The translations under genes and the position numbers were made by a program. Positions 11,202-19,354 of a stretch of 34,319 nucleotides of DNA are shown here, one piece after another. The stretch comes from Silicimonas sp. (GTDB lineage: Bacteria > Pseudomonadota > Alphaproteobacteria > Rhodobacterales > Rhodobacteraceae), in assembly GCA_022819605.1 (NCBI GenBank), contig JAJEGW010000200.1, forward strand, positions 1 through 34,319, read 5' to 3'. Position 1 is the first letter of the stretch; each line of letters opens with the position of its first letter. The notes under the pieces were generated by a model. The model searched no databases, was not told the origin of the DNA, and saw only the letters and a list, made by a program, of their open reading frames with translations.

Positions 11202-11741
11202 TCACCCAAGACGCCTCAAGTAGGTCCACGTCGGAACGGTCGTGCCGCGCGCCACGGAAAACGTCTCCGCATCGCCGAGATACTGGAAACCCGTGTTGCG
11301 CAACACCCTTTCCGATGCCGGGTTGTCCTGGAACACGCTGGCAAACATTGTCTTGTCGCTGTGGGGATTGGCGTCGATCAGGGCTTGCAAGGCTTCCGTC
11401 GCAAGGCCGGAGTTCCAGAACGCGGGCACGACCCAGTACGAGACTTCCGACTGCTCGCGATCCATCTGCTCGAGACTGATCAGTCCCAGCACGGCACCTT
11501 GGCCGAAAGGCTTGCCGTCCAGTGCCCAGACATCCTCCGTCCTTTCTTCGGCCAGTGCGCGCTCCACGAACGCCTCTGCGCCCCCCGGTGGCTGGGGGTG
11601 CGGAATGTTGCGGGTCATTCTCGCCACGCGGGCGTCAGCCCCGAAGAGTTCCAGGAAGGCCGCGTCCGAGCGGCGCAGCGGGCGCAGGATCAGGCGCTCC
11701 GTCTGAATCACGGGCTGGTTGGCGATCGTTTCGAGTTTCAC
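11202..11741 (-). CDS. GNAT-family N-acetyltransferase (RimJ/RimL type)
   Basis: Acetyl-CoA-dependent N-acetyltransferase of 179 residues with the RimJ/RimL-like opening TERLILRPLRRSDAAFLELF. The core has WVVPAFWNSGLATEAL, in place of the Q/RxxGxG/A acetyl-CoA loop, and a terminal NPASERVLRNTGF helix-strand. The start is the GTG at 11741, which has a strong GGGAGGAG seven bases upstream; earlier codons run toward the rpmA terminator. It follows the rpmA terminator and precedes obgE by 51 bp. Its position next to ribosomal genes makes a ribosomal protein a tempting substrate, but nothing in the sequence shows that. Confidence 0.85.
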   Translation of the reverse strand: MKLETIANQPVIQTERLILRPLRRSDAAFLELFGADARVARMTRNIPHPQPPGGAEAFVERALAEERTEDVWALDGKPFGQGAVLGLISLEQMDREQSEVSYWVVPAFWNSGLATEALQALIDANPHSDKTMFASVFQDNPASERVLRNTGFQYLGDAETFSVARGTTVPTWTYLRRLG

Positions 11742-11842
11742 TGGACGCTCCTCCCTGGTCTCAGGCAGATCGTCCGCGACCAATTGAACGATCAGCCTCT
11801 TGTCAAATGGGCTTGCCAACGCACTGGCGCAACCGGCACTTC

Positions 11843-11877
11843 AAAAAACAAAGGGGCCGGTGCATGTGCCGACCCCT
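11843..11877 (-). terminator. Rho-independent terminator after rpmA
   Basis: On the minus strand a 9-bp stem, AGGGGTCGG with CCGGCCCCT (one G-U pair), encloses an 8-base loop and is followed by TTGTTTTTT. It sits 24 bases after the rpmA stop. It should end most rplU-rpmA transcripts, leaving the GNAT-obgE genes to read-through or to their own promoter. Confidence 0.88.
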
Positions 11878-11900
11878 GAACGCCTTGTCTGTGTCGTCGG

Positions 11901-12170
11901 CTACTCGGCGGGCCTTGCCTCTGGTTGCACAGAGATGAACGTGCGCCCCTTGAGACCCCTGTGAAACGCCACGTTGCCGGTGACGGTCGCAAAGATCGTG
12001 TGGTCCCGTCCCATGCCGACGCCCTCGCCCGGCCACCACCTGGTGCCGCGCTGGCGCACGATGATGTTCCCCGGAATGACGGCCTCTCCGCCGAATTTCT
12101 TCACGCCGAGCCGGCGTCCGGCTGAATCACGGCCATTTCGGCTGGATCCGCCTGCCTTCTTGTGTGCCAT
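11901..12170 (-). CDS. rpmA: 50S ribosomal protein L27
   Basis: Ribosomal protein L27, 89 residues, near the peptidyl-transferase centre. The opening [20 protein letters not shown] and the core [15 protein letters not shown] are diagnostic. The N-terminus begins directly with the mature form, without the cleaved extension seen in Firmicutes. It lies five bases after the rplU stop and is followed by a clear terminator. Confidence 0.98.
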   Translation of the reverse strand: MAHKKAGGSSRNGRDSAGRRLGVKKFGGEAVIPGNIIVRQRGTRWWPGEGVGMGRDHTIFATVTGNVAFHRGLKGRTFISVQPEARPAE

Positions 12171-12175
12171 CCCGC

Positions 12176-12919
12176 TTACTCCTTTCCGGACGTCAGGGCC
12201 TTGGCCTGACCAATCCAGTCGTCGCGCTCGATTCGGCCCTTGAGGGCCAGCTTTTCGTCGATCTCGACAACGTCATCGGCATTCCATGCAGCAATCTGTG
12301 CAAATGTGGTGATGCCAGCCCCGTTCAGTTTCTTCTCGAGGGCCGGGCCCAGGCCAGCAAGTTTCTTGAGATCGTCCTTCTGCGCCGCCTTCGCTGGTGC
12401 ATCCGTTCCCTCGGTCTTTGGCGCAGCCTTGGCCTTTGGCGCAGCCTTGGCCTTTGGATCGGGCTTGGCCTTTGGTTCGGGCTTCGCTGCGGCCTGCTTT
12501 CCGCCCTTTTGATCTTCAGCCTTCTTGGCGGTTTTCGTAGGCTTCGCCGCGGAGTCGGCCGCCATTGCGGCGGATCTGGCTCCAACGGCGGGCTTGACGC
12601 CCGACTTGCCCGCTCCCTCTGCGAGGATGTTCGTCACGCGCACGAGCGTCAGTTGCTGGCGATGACCCATGGTGCGCTTCGAGGAACTCTTGCGGCGACG
12701 GCGAACAAAGTTGATGACCTTCTCGCCCTTGATCTGGTCAACGACCTCGGCCTGCACGGCGGCCCCTTCGACCAAGGGCGTGCCGACATGCGCTCCCACC
12801 ATCAGGACTTCGTTGAATTGAATCACGTCGCCGGCACCGGCAGCGAGTTTCTCCACCCGGAGCATGTCGCCCGCCTTGACCCGGTATTGCTTGCCGCCGG
12901 TCTTGAGAACCGCAAACAT
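12176..12919 (-). CDS. rplU: 50S ribosomal protein L21 with C-terminal helix-hairpin-helix extension
   Basis: Residues 1 to about 103 are canonical L21 ([14 protein letters not shown], then [18 protein letters not shown]). From about 104 to 180 there is a Lys/Ala/Pro-rich, probably disordered linker containing a six-residue repeat. Residues 183-240 form a helix-hairpin-helix-like domain ([16 protein letters not shown], then FAQIAAW). I recall such extensions on L21 in Rhodobacterales-like genomes. The start at 12919 is set by homology and by AAGGAAAG upstream. The frame is open for another 32 codons to an ATG at 13015, which would add an acidic leader. First gene of the rplU-rpmA operon. Confidence 0.95.
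   Translation of the reverse strand: MFAVLKTGGKQYRVKAGDMLRVEKLAAGAGDVIQFNEVLMVGAHVGTPLVEGAAVQAEVVDQIKGEKVINFVRRRRKSSSKRTMGHRQQLTLVRVTNILAEGAGKSGVKPAVGARSAAMAADSAAKPTKTAKKAEDQKGGKQAAAKPEPKAKPDPKAKAAPKAKAAPKTEGTDAPAKAAQKDDLKKLAGLGPALEKKLNGAGITTFAQIAAWNADDVVEIDEKLALKGRIERDDWIGQAKALTSGKE
12416..12487. repeat. Four tandem 18-bp units inside rplU
   Basis: Units start at 12416, 12434, 12452 and 12470. The first two are identical (CTTTGGCGCAGCCTTGGC); the last two have diverged in the middle. They encode the KAK-x-x-P hexapeptide repeats of the L21 linker. Slippage between units would change the linker length in steps of six residues. Confidence 0.9.
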
Positions 12920-13026
12920 CAGCTTTCCTTCCATCTTCCCGCGTTCTTCGGCCCCGGTCGCACCGGCGTTTTCGGCTTCTGCCGCCTCGAACTGCGCGCC
13001 CGATGAGGGCATCATTCAAACATCAA

Positions 13027-13045
13027 TGGCGGGCATCGCCCGCCA
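13027..13045 (-). promoter_or_regulatory. Perfect hairpin at the 5' end of the rplU leader
   Basis: TGGCGGGC and GCCCGCCA pair over 8 bp around a 3-base loop. The stem begins within a few bases of the predicted transcript start and about 108 bases upstream of the rplU ATG. It could stabilise the 5' end or bind L21. There is no T-run, so it is not a terminator. Confidence 0.6.
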
Positions 13046-13054
13046 GAGGCCCGG

Positions 13055-13083
13055 CTTATCGTCGGCGACGCCCCGCAAGTCAA
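13055..13083 (-). promoter_or_regulatory. rplU-rpmA promoter
   Basis: On the minus strand, TTGACT (13083-13078), a 17-base spacer and GATAAG (13060-13055). This is a good alphaproteobacterial housekeeping promoter. The predicted start is near 13048, giving a leader of about 130 bases before the rplU ATG. Confidence 0.7.
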
Positions 13084-13681
13084 GCCCTTCGTTCGAAATG
13101 CACAAGGCAATTGCCGTTGAAGGAGATTGCACGTGCGAATGATCAGGCCACGGCGGAAATCAAGCAGGCGAGCGGAACCGGAATTCCTGAAACAGCGCGC
13201 CAGCGCGGTGCGCTGCGTGCGGCGGCACTGGTGGCGGCGCCCAGAACTTCCGAAACTCGATCGCTTCCACAACTCCTTCGGCATGCTTCAACGCAAGCAA
13301 ATGGAAGGAACGGATCCCGCGACTGTCGGACTTGCATTGGAGACTTTGCCGTTTGTGCCTTCCGACATGCGGCGTCGATTCACAGTGCAGTGCCAAGTCG
13401 CTGAAGTTCGTGTCGCGGGTCCCCGCATCAAGCTGCGCTCAAAGCCAGCTGTCGGATTCCTCCGGCACGTTGGTCCGAACCAGAGCCGCGTGCGCAAGAG
13501 GAACATTCCCGAACCCTGCGGATCCCCGCATGTCTTTCCCCGATCACGCGCCGTCCGAAAGCAATCGCCTTTGCACCGAACCGGACCAGACATTCTCGAC
13601 GACCAGATCCGACTTCCCGATCGTCAAGCATTGGCAGGGCCACGCCCTGAGCCCTCATCTTCTGAGAGTTGATGGCGCCGT
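13084..13681. other. Gene-poor stretch between rplU and the MMPL gene
   Basis: About 600 bases between the rplU promoter and the stop of the MMPL gene. Plus-strand frames are open (for example from 13127 or 13530) but look like random translation rich in Arg, Pro and Ser. One piece, 13614-13676, reads as IVKHWQGHALSPHLLRVDG, which is discussed as a possible remnant. A small CAGGGC/GCCCTG hairpin at 13635-13649 has no T-run. I see no convincing gene, RNA or terminator. Confidence 0.4.
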
Positions 13682-16132
13682 CTACTTGTTCTTTCGCCAG
13701 GTTGCGTCTCCGATGGCATCACCGGGAGTGGGCGGGCTCGTATCCGAATCCTTGTCGATCTTCATGAGCAGCGGGGGGAGCAGGAAGAAATCTGCGAAGA
13801 GCGCCAACGCGATTACAAGCGCGGTGAGCTTGCCCATCCCCGCGTTGAGCTCGAAGCTGGAAAGGCTGACCACAATGAAGCCGGCCACGAGCACGAGAGA
13901 GGTCGTGAGCAAGGCGCGGCCCACGCTGCGGAATGCGACGCGCACCGCGTCGGGGGGTGCGCATCCAAGCTCACGTCGGGCGCGCTGATACTTGCTGAGG
14001 AAGTGCACCGTGTCGTCGACCACTATGCCAAGCGTCATGGCGGACACCATAGAAAGCGAAACTCCCACCTCCCCGACCGTCAATCCCCAGATGCCAAAGC
14101 CCAGCGCGCCTGGAACCAGATTCGGAACGAGGCTGGCAAGCCCGAGCCGCAGCGATCTGAGAGCAAACACCAGGACGAGGGAAATCCCAACGAGTGCGAT
14201 CGTGGTCCCCATTAGCATCGCGACGATGTTGCGTCGGCCTAGATGCGCGAACATCAAGGTGAAGCCAGCACTCTTGGGACTCACGATGTTCGGCGCACGG
14301 TCGGCCAGCCACTGCAGGGCGCGCCGATCGAGCGCGATCACCTCGTTCGACGACAGCGTCTGCGTCGCCACCGTCATCCGGGTTGCCGACCTGTCCACGG
14401 CGATCTGGTTGTCGAGATCAAGGCCGAAGGGCAGCGACAATTCGTAGAGCAGCAAGTATTGAGCAGCCAGTTCCCGGCTCGCGGGCAACCGGTACTCGGC
14501 CGGATCGTCGCCGTGCATGCTCCTGTTGAGCTGGCGGAACGTATCGGTGATGACGCTGACGTGGATAGTTTCCGGCTGTTCCCGGTACCAATCGGCGAAC
14601 GCCTCGACATCCGACAAATAGGAAGGATCGCTGATGCCTCCCGGCTCACCCGAGGGTAGCGAGTACTCCATGGTGTAAAGGCCAGTGAGGTTCTTGACGG
14701 TGAACTCCGCATCGCGGCGCAATTCGACGCTCTCGTCGAAATAGTGGAGGAAGACATCGTTCAGCTCGTTGCGAGGTATCGAGGCGAGAAGCGCCACCGT
14801 GACCGCACCGAACCCCCACCCTAGCACACGGCGTCGGCGAATCACGAACTCTCCTAGCGCGATCATCGCGGCATCGCGGCGATCCTTGATCGTGCGCACC
14901 CGGAACGGCATCAGCGAAAGCAGCGCGGGCAGCAGGGTGACCGACAGAAAAAACGCTGCGCCGACCCCAAACGCGACAAAGGTGCCCAAGTGACGGAGCG
15001 GCGGCACCTCGGAGGCGTTCATGCTCAGAAATCCGAGCGCGGTGGTCATGCAGGCGAGGAAAACCGGTTGAAGATTGACCCGCATCGATTCGACGATTGC
15101 GTTCCGCTTGAGTGCGTCATCTCCTGGCAACGAATGCACACCGTCGGTACCTTTCTTTGCCAGCGATTCGGAGGCACCTCGTTGCATGGAATGCACTAGG
15201 CTGGAAAAGATATGAACGCAGCTTGCGATCGCGACCGTGAGCACGACGACCGGCGCGATGGCGGCCGCTGCCGTCATCGGCAGTCCAACCCAACCGCCGA
15301 GTCCCACCGAGGCCATTGCCGAGAGCGCGGCCACGAGCATGATCGCGAACGTTCCCCCCAACCCCCCGGTCAAGTACAGCAGCGTAAGCGTCATTGCCGC
15401 GAAGCTTGCAGGGACCAGTGTCTTAAGGTCGCTTATAGACACCAGCATGAACGCTTGGTTGAAGATCACTTGGCCGGTCACGCGCACGTCAATACCGGGG
15501 AACCGTGCACGAACCTGGTCGGCGAGCCCGTAGGAAGCCTCGGCTACCTGACCACTCTCGCGCATCTGGTCCTCACCCGGCAGCGCTACTGTGGCGTTGA
15601 CGCCGCTGACCCCTCCGTCGCGCGCGATCAGGCGCCCCGCCATGAGCGGTTCCGCAAGTGCGATCGCACGAATCCGTGCCAGCCCCCCGGAATCGCCCAA
15701 ATCACCGCCTTCCACGAGATCGCGAACCACAATGTCGTCCCCGTCAGCCGTGCTGTGCTGGAAGTTGGTCAGCGAGTCGACACGGGTGGCAAACGGGATT
15801 TGCCAAGCGCGATCAGTGAGCCAGAGAGCGGCCTCGAGCGCGAGGGCGGAAGTGGCGTCGCGGTTCTCGGGCACGACGGCGAAAAGGACGTTTCGGGTCT
15901 CGCCGTACGTGTTCTCCATCGCTTCGGCTGCGACAAGCTGGGGATTGTCCTTGGCGAAGTAGACCCGGTTGTCGGCAGAGAATTCGAGAAACGCCGTGCC
16001 ACTCGCCGCGATCCCTGACAGCACCAAGGCAGCGACGATGATCATGCGCCGTCGCTCGATGGCCCAACCGCCAAGCCGCGACTCCAATCTCCGGACTGCT
16101 TGCGCGATCGGTTTTCCGGTCGAGCGGCTCAC
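13682..16132 (-). CDS. MMPL/RND-family membrane exporter
   Basis: Large inner-membrane transporter of the RND superfamily (MMPL / sterol-sensing-domain type), about 816 residues. It has two repeated halves, each with one membrane helix, a large periplasmic loop, then five or six helices. In the first half FSADNRVYFAKDNPQ opens the loop. The second half closes with LGIVVDDTVHFLSKY, the typical TM4 motif with paired acidic residues and a His. I start it at the GTG at 16132, which has GGAG at good spacing. An in-frame ATG at 16180 lacks a ribosome site. No membrane-fusion or outer-membrane partner is adjacent. Relatives move lipids, hopanoids or other hydrophobic molecules; the cargo here is unknown. 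It stands alone between two gene-poor stretches. Confidence 0.88.
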   Translation of the reverse strand: MSRSTGKPIAQAVRRLESRLGGWAIERRRMIIVAALVLSGIAASGTAFLEFSADNRVYFAKDNPQLVAAEAMENTYGETRNVLFAVVPENRDATSALALEAALWLTDRAWQIPFATRVDSLTNFQHSTADGDDIVVRDLVEGGDLGDSGGLARIRAIALAEPLMAGRLIARDGGVSGVNATVALPGEDQMRESGQVAEASYGLADQVRARFPGIDVRVTGQVIFNQAFMLVSISDLKTLVPASFAAMTLTLLYLTGGLGGTFAIMLVAALSAMASVGLGGWVGLPMTAAAAIAPVVVLTVAIASCVHIFSSLVHSMQRGASESLAKKGTDGVHSLPGDDALKRNAIVESMRVNLQPVFLACMTTALGFLSMNASEVPPLRHLGTFVAFGVGAAFFLSVTLLPALLSLMPFRVRTIKDRRDAAMIALGEFVIRRRRVLGWGFGAVTVALLASIPRNELNDVFLHYFDESVELRRDAEFTVKNLTGLYTMEYSLPSGEPGGISDPSYLSDVEAFADWYREQPETIHVSVITDTFRQLNRSMHGDDPAEYRLPASRELAAQYLLLYELSLPFGLDLDNQIAVDRSATRMTVATQTLSSNEVIALDRRALQWLADRAPNIVSPKSAGFTLMFAHLGRRNIVAMLMGTTIALVGISLVLVFALRSLRLGLASLVPNLVPGALGFGIWGLTVGEVGVSLSMVSAMTLGIVVDDTVHFLSKYQRARRELGCAPPDAVRVAFRSVGRALLTTSLVLVAGFIVVSLSSFELNAGMGKLTALVIALALFADFFLLPPLLMKIDKDSDTSPPTPGDAIGDATWRKNK

Positions 16133-16731
16133 ACCCGGCTCCAGGACCCGAACCCGGTCACCTCGGCCGTCGCGCGGCATGCAAATCGCGAAAGAGCGGT
16201 GGCATCGTCCCGCAGGACAATGCGACCGGAGCGACGTCCCGCACACAACAGAGAGCCCCGCGTGTCAGCCGAGAGGCCTGGCGTCCTCAAGGAGGAAGAA
16301 CGTGGCGCATGCGTCGACTGTACATCCTTCATCGTCGGCCACCATCTCGCCCAAATCCGACAACGCCTCCGCGACCAACCCTTCAATCTAGGAGCGGGCA
16401 TCCTCTTGGCAGCGAGTTTCCGTATGTCTTGTGGAGTTTCATACAAGAATGCACGTGGGTCGCCAAACCATGTCTGACAATTCGCGCTGTGCGCGGAAAT
16501 ATGTGCACGATTCAAAATTCGTGGACCAGACCCAACAAGGCACCGCGTTCCTGGCCGTCGATCCAGGTCTCGCATCGGTGGAGACTGACATGACAGAGTA
16601 CTGCGCCGTCACCCCGGACAGATGGATACGAAAGTTCCGCACGTCGGAACGCGAATAAGATCAGCTTTCGACCTTGCCAAAGTGCCTTGCGCCGGATTGC
16701 CTTATCAAGTATCCGGCCCTTCCAGCCCAGT
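16133..16731. other. Gene-poor stretch upstream of tRNA-Ser, with a tiny minus-strand frame
   Basis: No recognised gene. On the minus strand 16378-16265 (TTG start) encodes 37 residues, LVAEALSDLGEMV and so on, with protein-like composition. A TAG two codons earlier separates it from anything upstream, so it may be a degraded gene end or chance. The last part upstream of the tRNA contains TTGCGC (16687) and TATCCG (16710), spaced 17, as a weak candidate tRNA promoter. Confidence 0.35.
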
Positions 16732-16821
16732 GGAGAGGTGCCGGAGCGGTCGAACGGGGCGGTCTCGAAAACCGTTGTGGGTGCAAGCCCACCCAGGGTT
16801 CGAATCCCTGTCTCTCCGCCA
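16732..16821 (+). tRNA. tRNA-Ser (anticodon CGA)
   Basis: A 90-base class II tRNA with encoded CCA. The acceptor GGAGAGG pairs with TCTCTCC, with discriminator G. The anticodon loop is CTCGAAA between GCGGT and ACCGT, giving anticodon CGA for UCG codons. The long variable arm (GTGGGTGCAAGCCCAC) is typical of serine tRNAs. The T loop reads GGTTCGAATCC. Confidence 0.97.
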
Positions 16822-17001
16822 CTCGCAAATGAGACTCACCGAGAACTTGAGCGGGAAGTTTTCCAAGAGCTGTTGAAATGCGGCTTTCCGTGGACAACTC
16901 CGCGTTGACAATGGAATGGCGCATGGACTTCGAACGAAGAACCCTGTCGCCAATTCCTGATGCCTTCACGGCGGTCTGCGTTCCTCCCGGCTTTCAGGCT
17001 C

Positions 17002-18345
17002 TCACACTGCCTGCAAGACCGGAGCCGCCCTGTCCTCAAAAAAGAAGGCGCTTTCGCCGAAAGCGGGTTCGAGTTCATCCAGCCAGGTTGCCTGCGCATC
17101 GAATTTGGCAAAGAACGGCCGACCGACCCAGTCAGGATCGCGACCCTGCAGGAAGCGCAGCATGAAGACCTTCTCGCCGGCGAGTCGCTGAACACCGAGC
17201 ACCTCGACCTTTCCGGGTGTCGCGCTCATGCTTGGGCCGCGAACCGTGCGGCCGAGACCGGAGACCTGTTGCACTGCTTGCCTGAACACGTCGTGGCAGC
17301 GCACCAGCGGCACTTCAAAGTAACACTTTGCACCCGTGTCCCGCTCCACGAACATGTAGTAAGGGATAATGCCAAGGCCGACCTGAGTACTCCACATGCG
17401 CGCCCAGACATTCGGATCGTTGTTGACATGGTTGAGCAGCGGCGCTTGGCTGCGAATGATCGCACCGGTGTCGCGGATGCGGCGAATCGCCTCGCGAACC
17501 ACGTCGGTCCGCATTTCCTGCCAGTGGTTGAAATGCGCCATGATGGCGACATGACGCCCTGAGCGCACGATGTCCTCCAACAGGCGCAAGAGGTCGTCGG
17601 CATCCTTGTCATTGACGAAACGGTGCGGCCAAAAAGTCAGTGCCTTGGTGCCGATCCGGATGTTCCGGACATGATCAAGCCTTGGATTGTCAATGAGCGG
17701 TCTCAAGTAGCGTGCGAGCACCCGGGTCTTCATGACCATCGGATCGCCGCCCGTGACCAGCAGGTCGGAAACATGCCTGTGAAAGGCAAGGTACTGGTGC
17801 AGGCTCTGCGCATCATTTGACGAGATCTTCATCTCCTTGTCGCCGACGAACTGAGCCCAGCGAAAGCAGAATGTGCAGTAGGCATGGCAAGTCTGGCCCT
17901 TGCTCGGGAAGAACAGGACGGTCTCGCGGTACTTGTGCTGGAGCCCCTCCAATGCCCCGTCTGCCCCATCAGGTATGTTCAGTTCACGCTGCGCGGCAGG
18001 ATGGGGATTGAGACGGGCGCGGATCTTGGCGACTGCACCGTCGATTTCCTGCTCTGGAGCCTTGCGGGCCATCAGGCCTGCAATGCGATGGAAGTCCTCG
18101 TCGGCAAGCATGCCTTTCTGCGGGAACACGAGCTGGTAGACCGGATCGTCCGGGATCCTGTCCCAGTCGATCAGTTCTTCGAGAACATATCGGTTGGTGC
18201 GAAACGGCAGCACCTTGCTGACAACACGAATCGCAAACAGGTCTTCACCTCTCACGCTGCCATGTTCCGCAATCCTGTCGAGGTGCCTTGCGGTCAGTGC
18301 ACGAAACCGGCCGTGCGGCTGTTCCTTTCCAATGTGTCTGCTCAT
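17002..18345 (-). CDS. KamA-like radical SAM protein (lysine 2,3-aminomutase family), altered pocket
   Basis: Radical SAM protein of the lysine 2,3-aminomutase/EpmB family, 447 residues. The cluster motif CHAYCTFC (153-160, Cx3Cx2C) and the SAM-binding TGGDP (198-202) are intact, as is RSQAPLLNHVNND (298-310). The PLP lysine is probably Lys379 in PSMSATPGK (371-379). In classical aminomutase this motif is an Asp-Ala-Pro followed by a Gly run and Lys. Here the lysine-binding Asp is replaced by Ala and the glycine loop is shortened. It also has a longer N-terminus than EpmB. A PLP/SAM aminomutase activity on some other amino acid or protein side chain is plausible. The start at 18345 has GGA close by. 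Two palindromes lie 80-131 bases upstream. Confidence 0.82.
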   Translation of the reverse strand: MSRHIGKEQPHGRFRALTARHLDRIAEHGSVRGEDLFAIRVVSKVLPFRTNRYVLEELIDWDRIPDDPVYQLVFPQKGMLADEDFHRIAGLMARKAPEQEIDGAVAKIRARLNPHPAAQRELNIPDGADGALEGLQHKYRETVLFFPSKGQTCHAYCTFCFRWAQFVGDKEMKISSNDAQSLHQYLAFHRHVSDLLVTGGDPMVMKTRVLARYLRPLIDNPRLDHVRNIRIGTKALTFWPHRFVNDKDADDLLRLLEDIVRSGRHVAIMAHFNHWQEMRTDVVREAIRRIRDTGAIIRSQAPLLNHVNNDPNVWARMWSTQVGLGIIPYYMFVERDTGAKCYFEVPLVRCHDVFRQAVQQVSGLGRTVRGPSMSATPGKVEVLGVQRLAGEKVFMLRFLQGRDPDWVGRPFFAKFDAQATWLDELEPAFGESAFFFEDRAAPVLQAV

Positions 18346-18424
18346 AATTCCAATGCTCCCGATTCTGGGTTTCCAACGGCAATCCGCGGCTGATTCTAAA
18401 CTTCATCGGCACGGGGCACGGCCA

Positions 18425-18438
18425 GCCGACATGTCGGC
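18425..18438. promoter_or_regulatory. 14-bp perfect palindrome upstream of the KamA-like gene
   Basis: GCCGACATGTCGGC reads the same on both strands. It lies 80 bases before the KamA-like start codon and could be a dimeric repressor site. Family of regulator unknown. Confidence 0.45.
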
Positions 18439-18464
18439 GGCAACGCCCATCTGGTCATGCAGTG

Positions 18465-18476
18465 CGCATGCATGCG
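18465..18476. promoter_or_regulatory. 12-bp perfect palindrome upstream of the KamA-like gene
   Basis: CGCATGCATGCG is a perfect palindrome whose centre is 39 bases from that of the 14-bp site. It contains alternating purine-pyrimidine steps and could be a second operator or chance. Confidence 0.35.
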
Positions 18477-19354
18477 TCGGCGAGCCAAATCCCGGCACGA
18501 TGTTCCAGGTCGCAGGGATTCATGCCGTCGACTGAAGCGCAACGCGTTCCAGCCCTGACGGCTGCATTCACGGCTCGTCGGGGTGGCCAACGCCCCAAGC
18601 AGTGCAGATGCGCCGAGCCCGGACGCCTCGTTTCGCTTCACGCATTGAATGCGGTTGCGGCACGCCATGGGCCGCGCAATGCCGTGACGAACTTCGGCGG
18701 AAAACCCGCCCTTCCGGCTTGGACAGACGCATCCGGCCTGGACAAACGTCTGAGGATGAAATCGTTTCAGACAAACTCATAACCACTCGACCATACGCCA
18801 TCAGGCACGAATTTGCGAGCAAAAAAACTCGCGAAAGGCAGTTTGTCGCACTCGGCAGGGTGCAGAAACGGCAAAGAGGCGGGCCAGGATTCCATGGCTC
18901 TGAGCCTCGTCCAGAATCGTCAGAATGACACAAGCACGACAAACGCACGGACACTGCAACAAGGCCGGAATCGATCTCACTCGATGAGCCTGTCTTGTTG
19001 AATCTTCAAGCCCTTATGCGCGACTCCTAAGGTCATGCGTTCAGCCCAGCGCATGAACTTGCGATGCTTGCGCGCCCGTGCCGAAACGGGGCTCATGGTT
19101 GCGATCAACCGTTGGCTGGACCTGCCCAAAAGGGACAAGGCAACGGCGCCGCGCATTTCTCGCGATTGCTGCTGCTAGCCCGGCAGCTTCCAAGCGATCA
19201 CCCGCTTCTCGCACGGGCCCTGGCGCCCATAGCCGAAAGGACCGACCTGAGTTCCGGATACCGACCTGCAGTTCCTTCGCGGCGGGCCTCGGAGCGGCCG
19301 TGACATCACGAGTTCGGGCTGGGCCAATCACGCACAGGACGGCGTCATTCAGGT
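18477..19354. other. Nearly 0.9 kb without a recognisable gene
   Basis: Short frames exist on both strands, but none has a family signature, a ribosome site and a start together. Local features are GCGAG/CTCGC around an A7 run (18819-18836) and TCATGCG/CGCATGA separated by ten bases (19033-19056). Neither has a terminator-like T-run. I found no match to RNase P, 6S, tmRNA or SRP RNA hallmarks. Gene decay or an uncharacterised small RNA remain possible. Confidence 0.4.

Noticed and set aside
16732..16821. tRNA-Ser as an attachment site of a mobile island
   Set aside because: No integrase gene and no repeated tRNA 3' end found in the window.
16840..16862. GAGAACTT / AAGTTTTC inverted repeat after tRNA-Ser as a terminator
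   Set aside because: The stem is AT-rich, contains a G-U pair and is not followed by a T-run.
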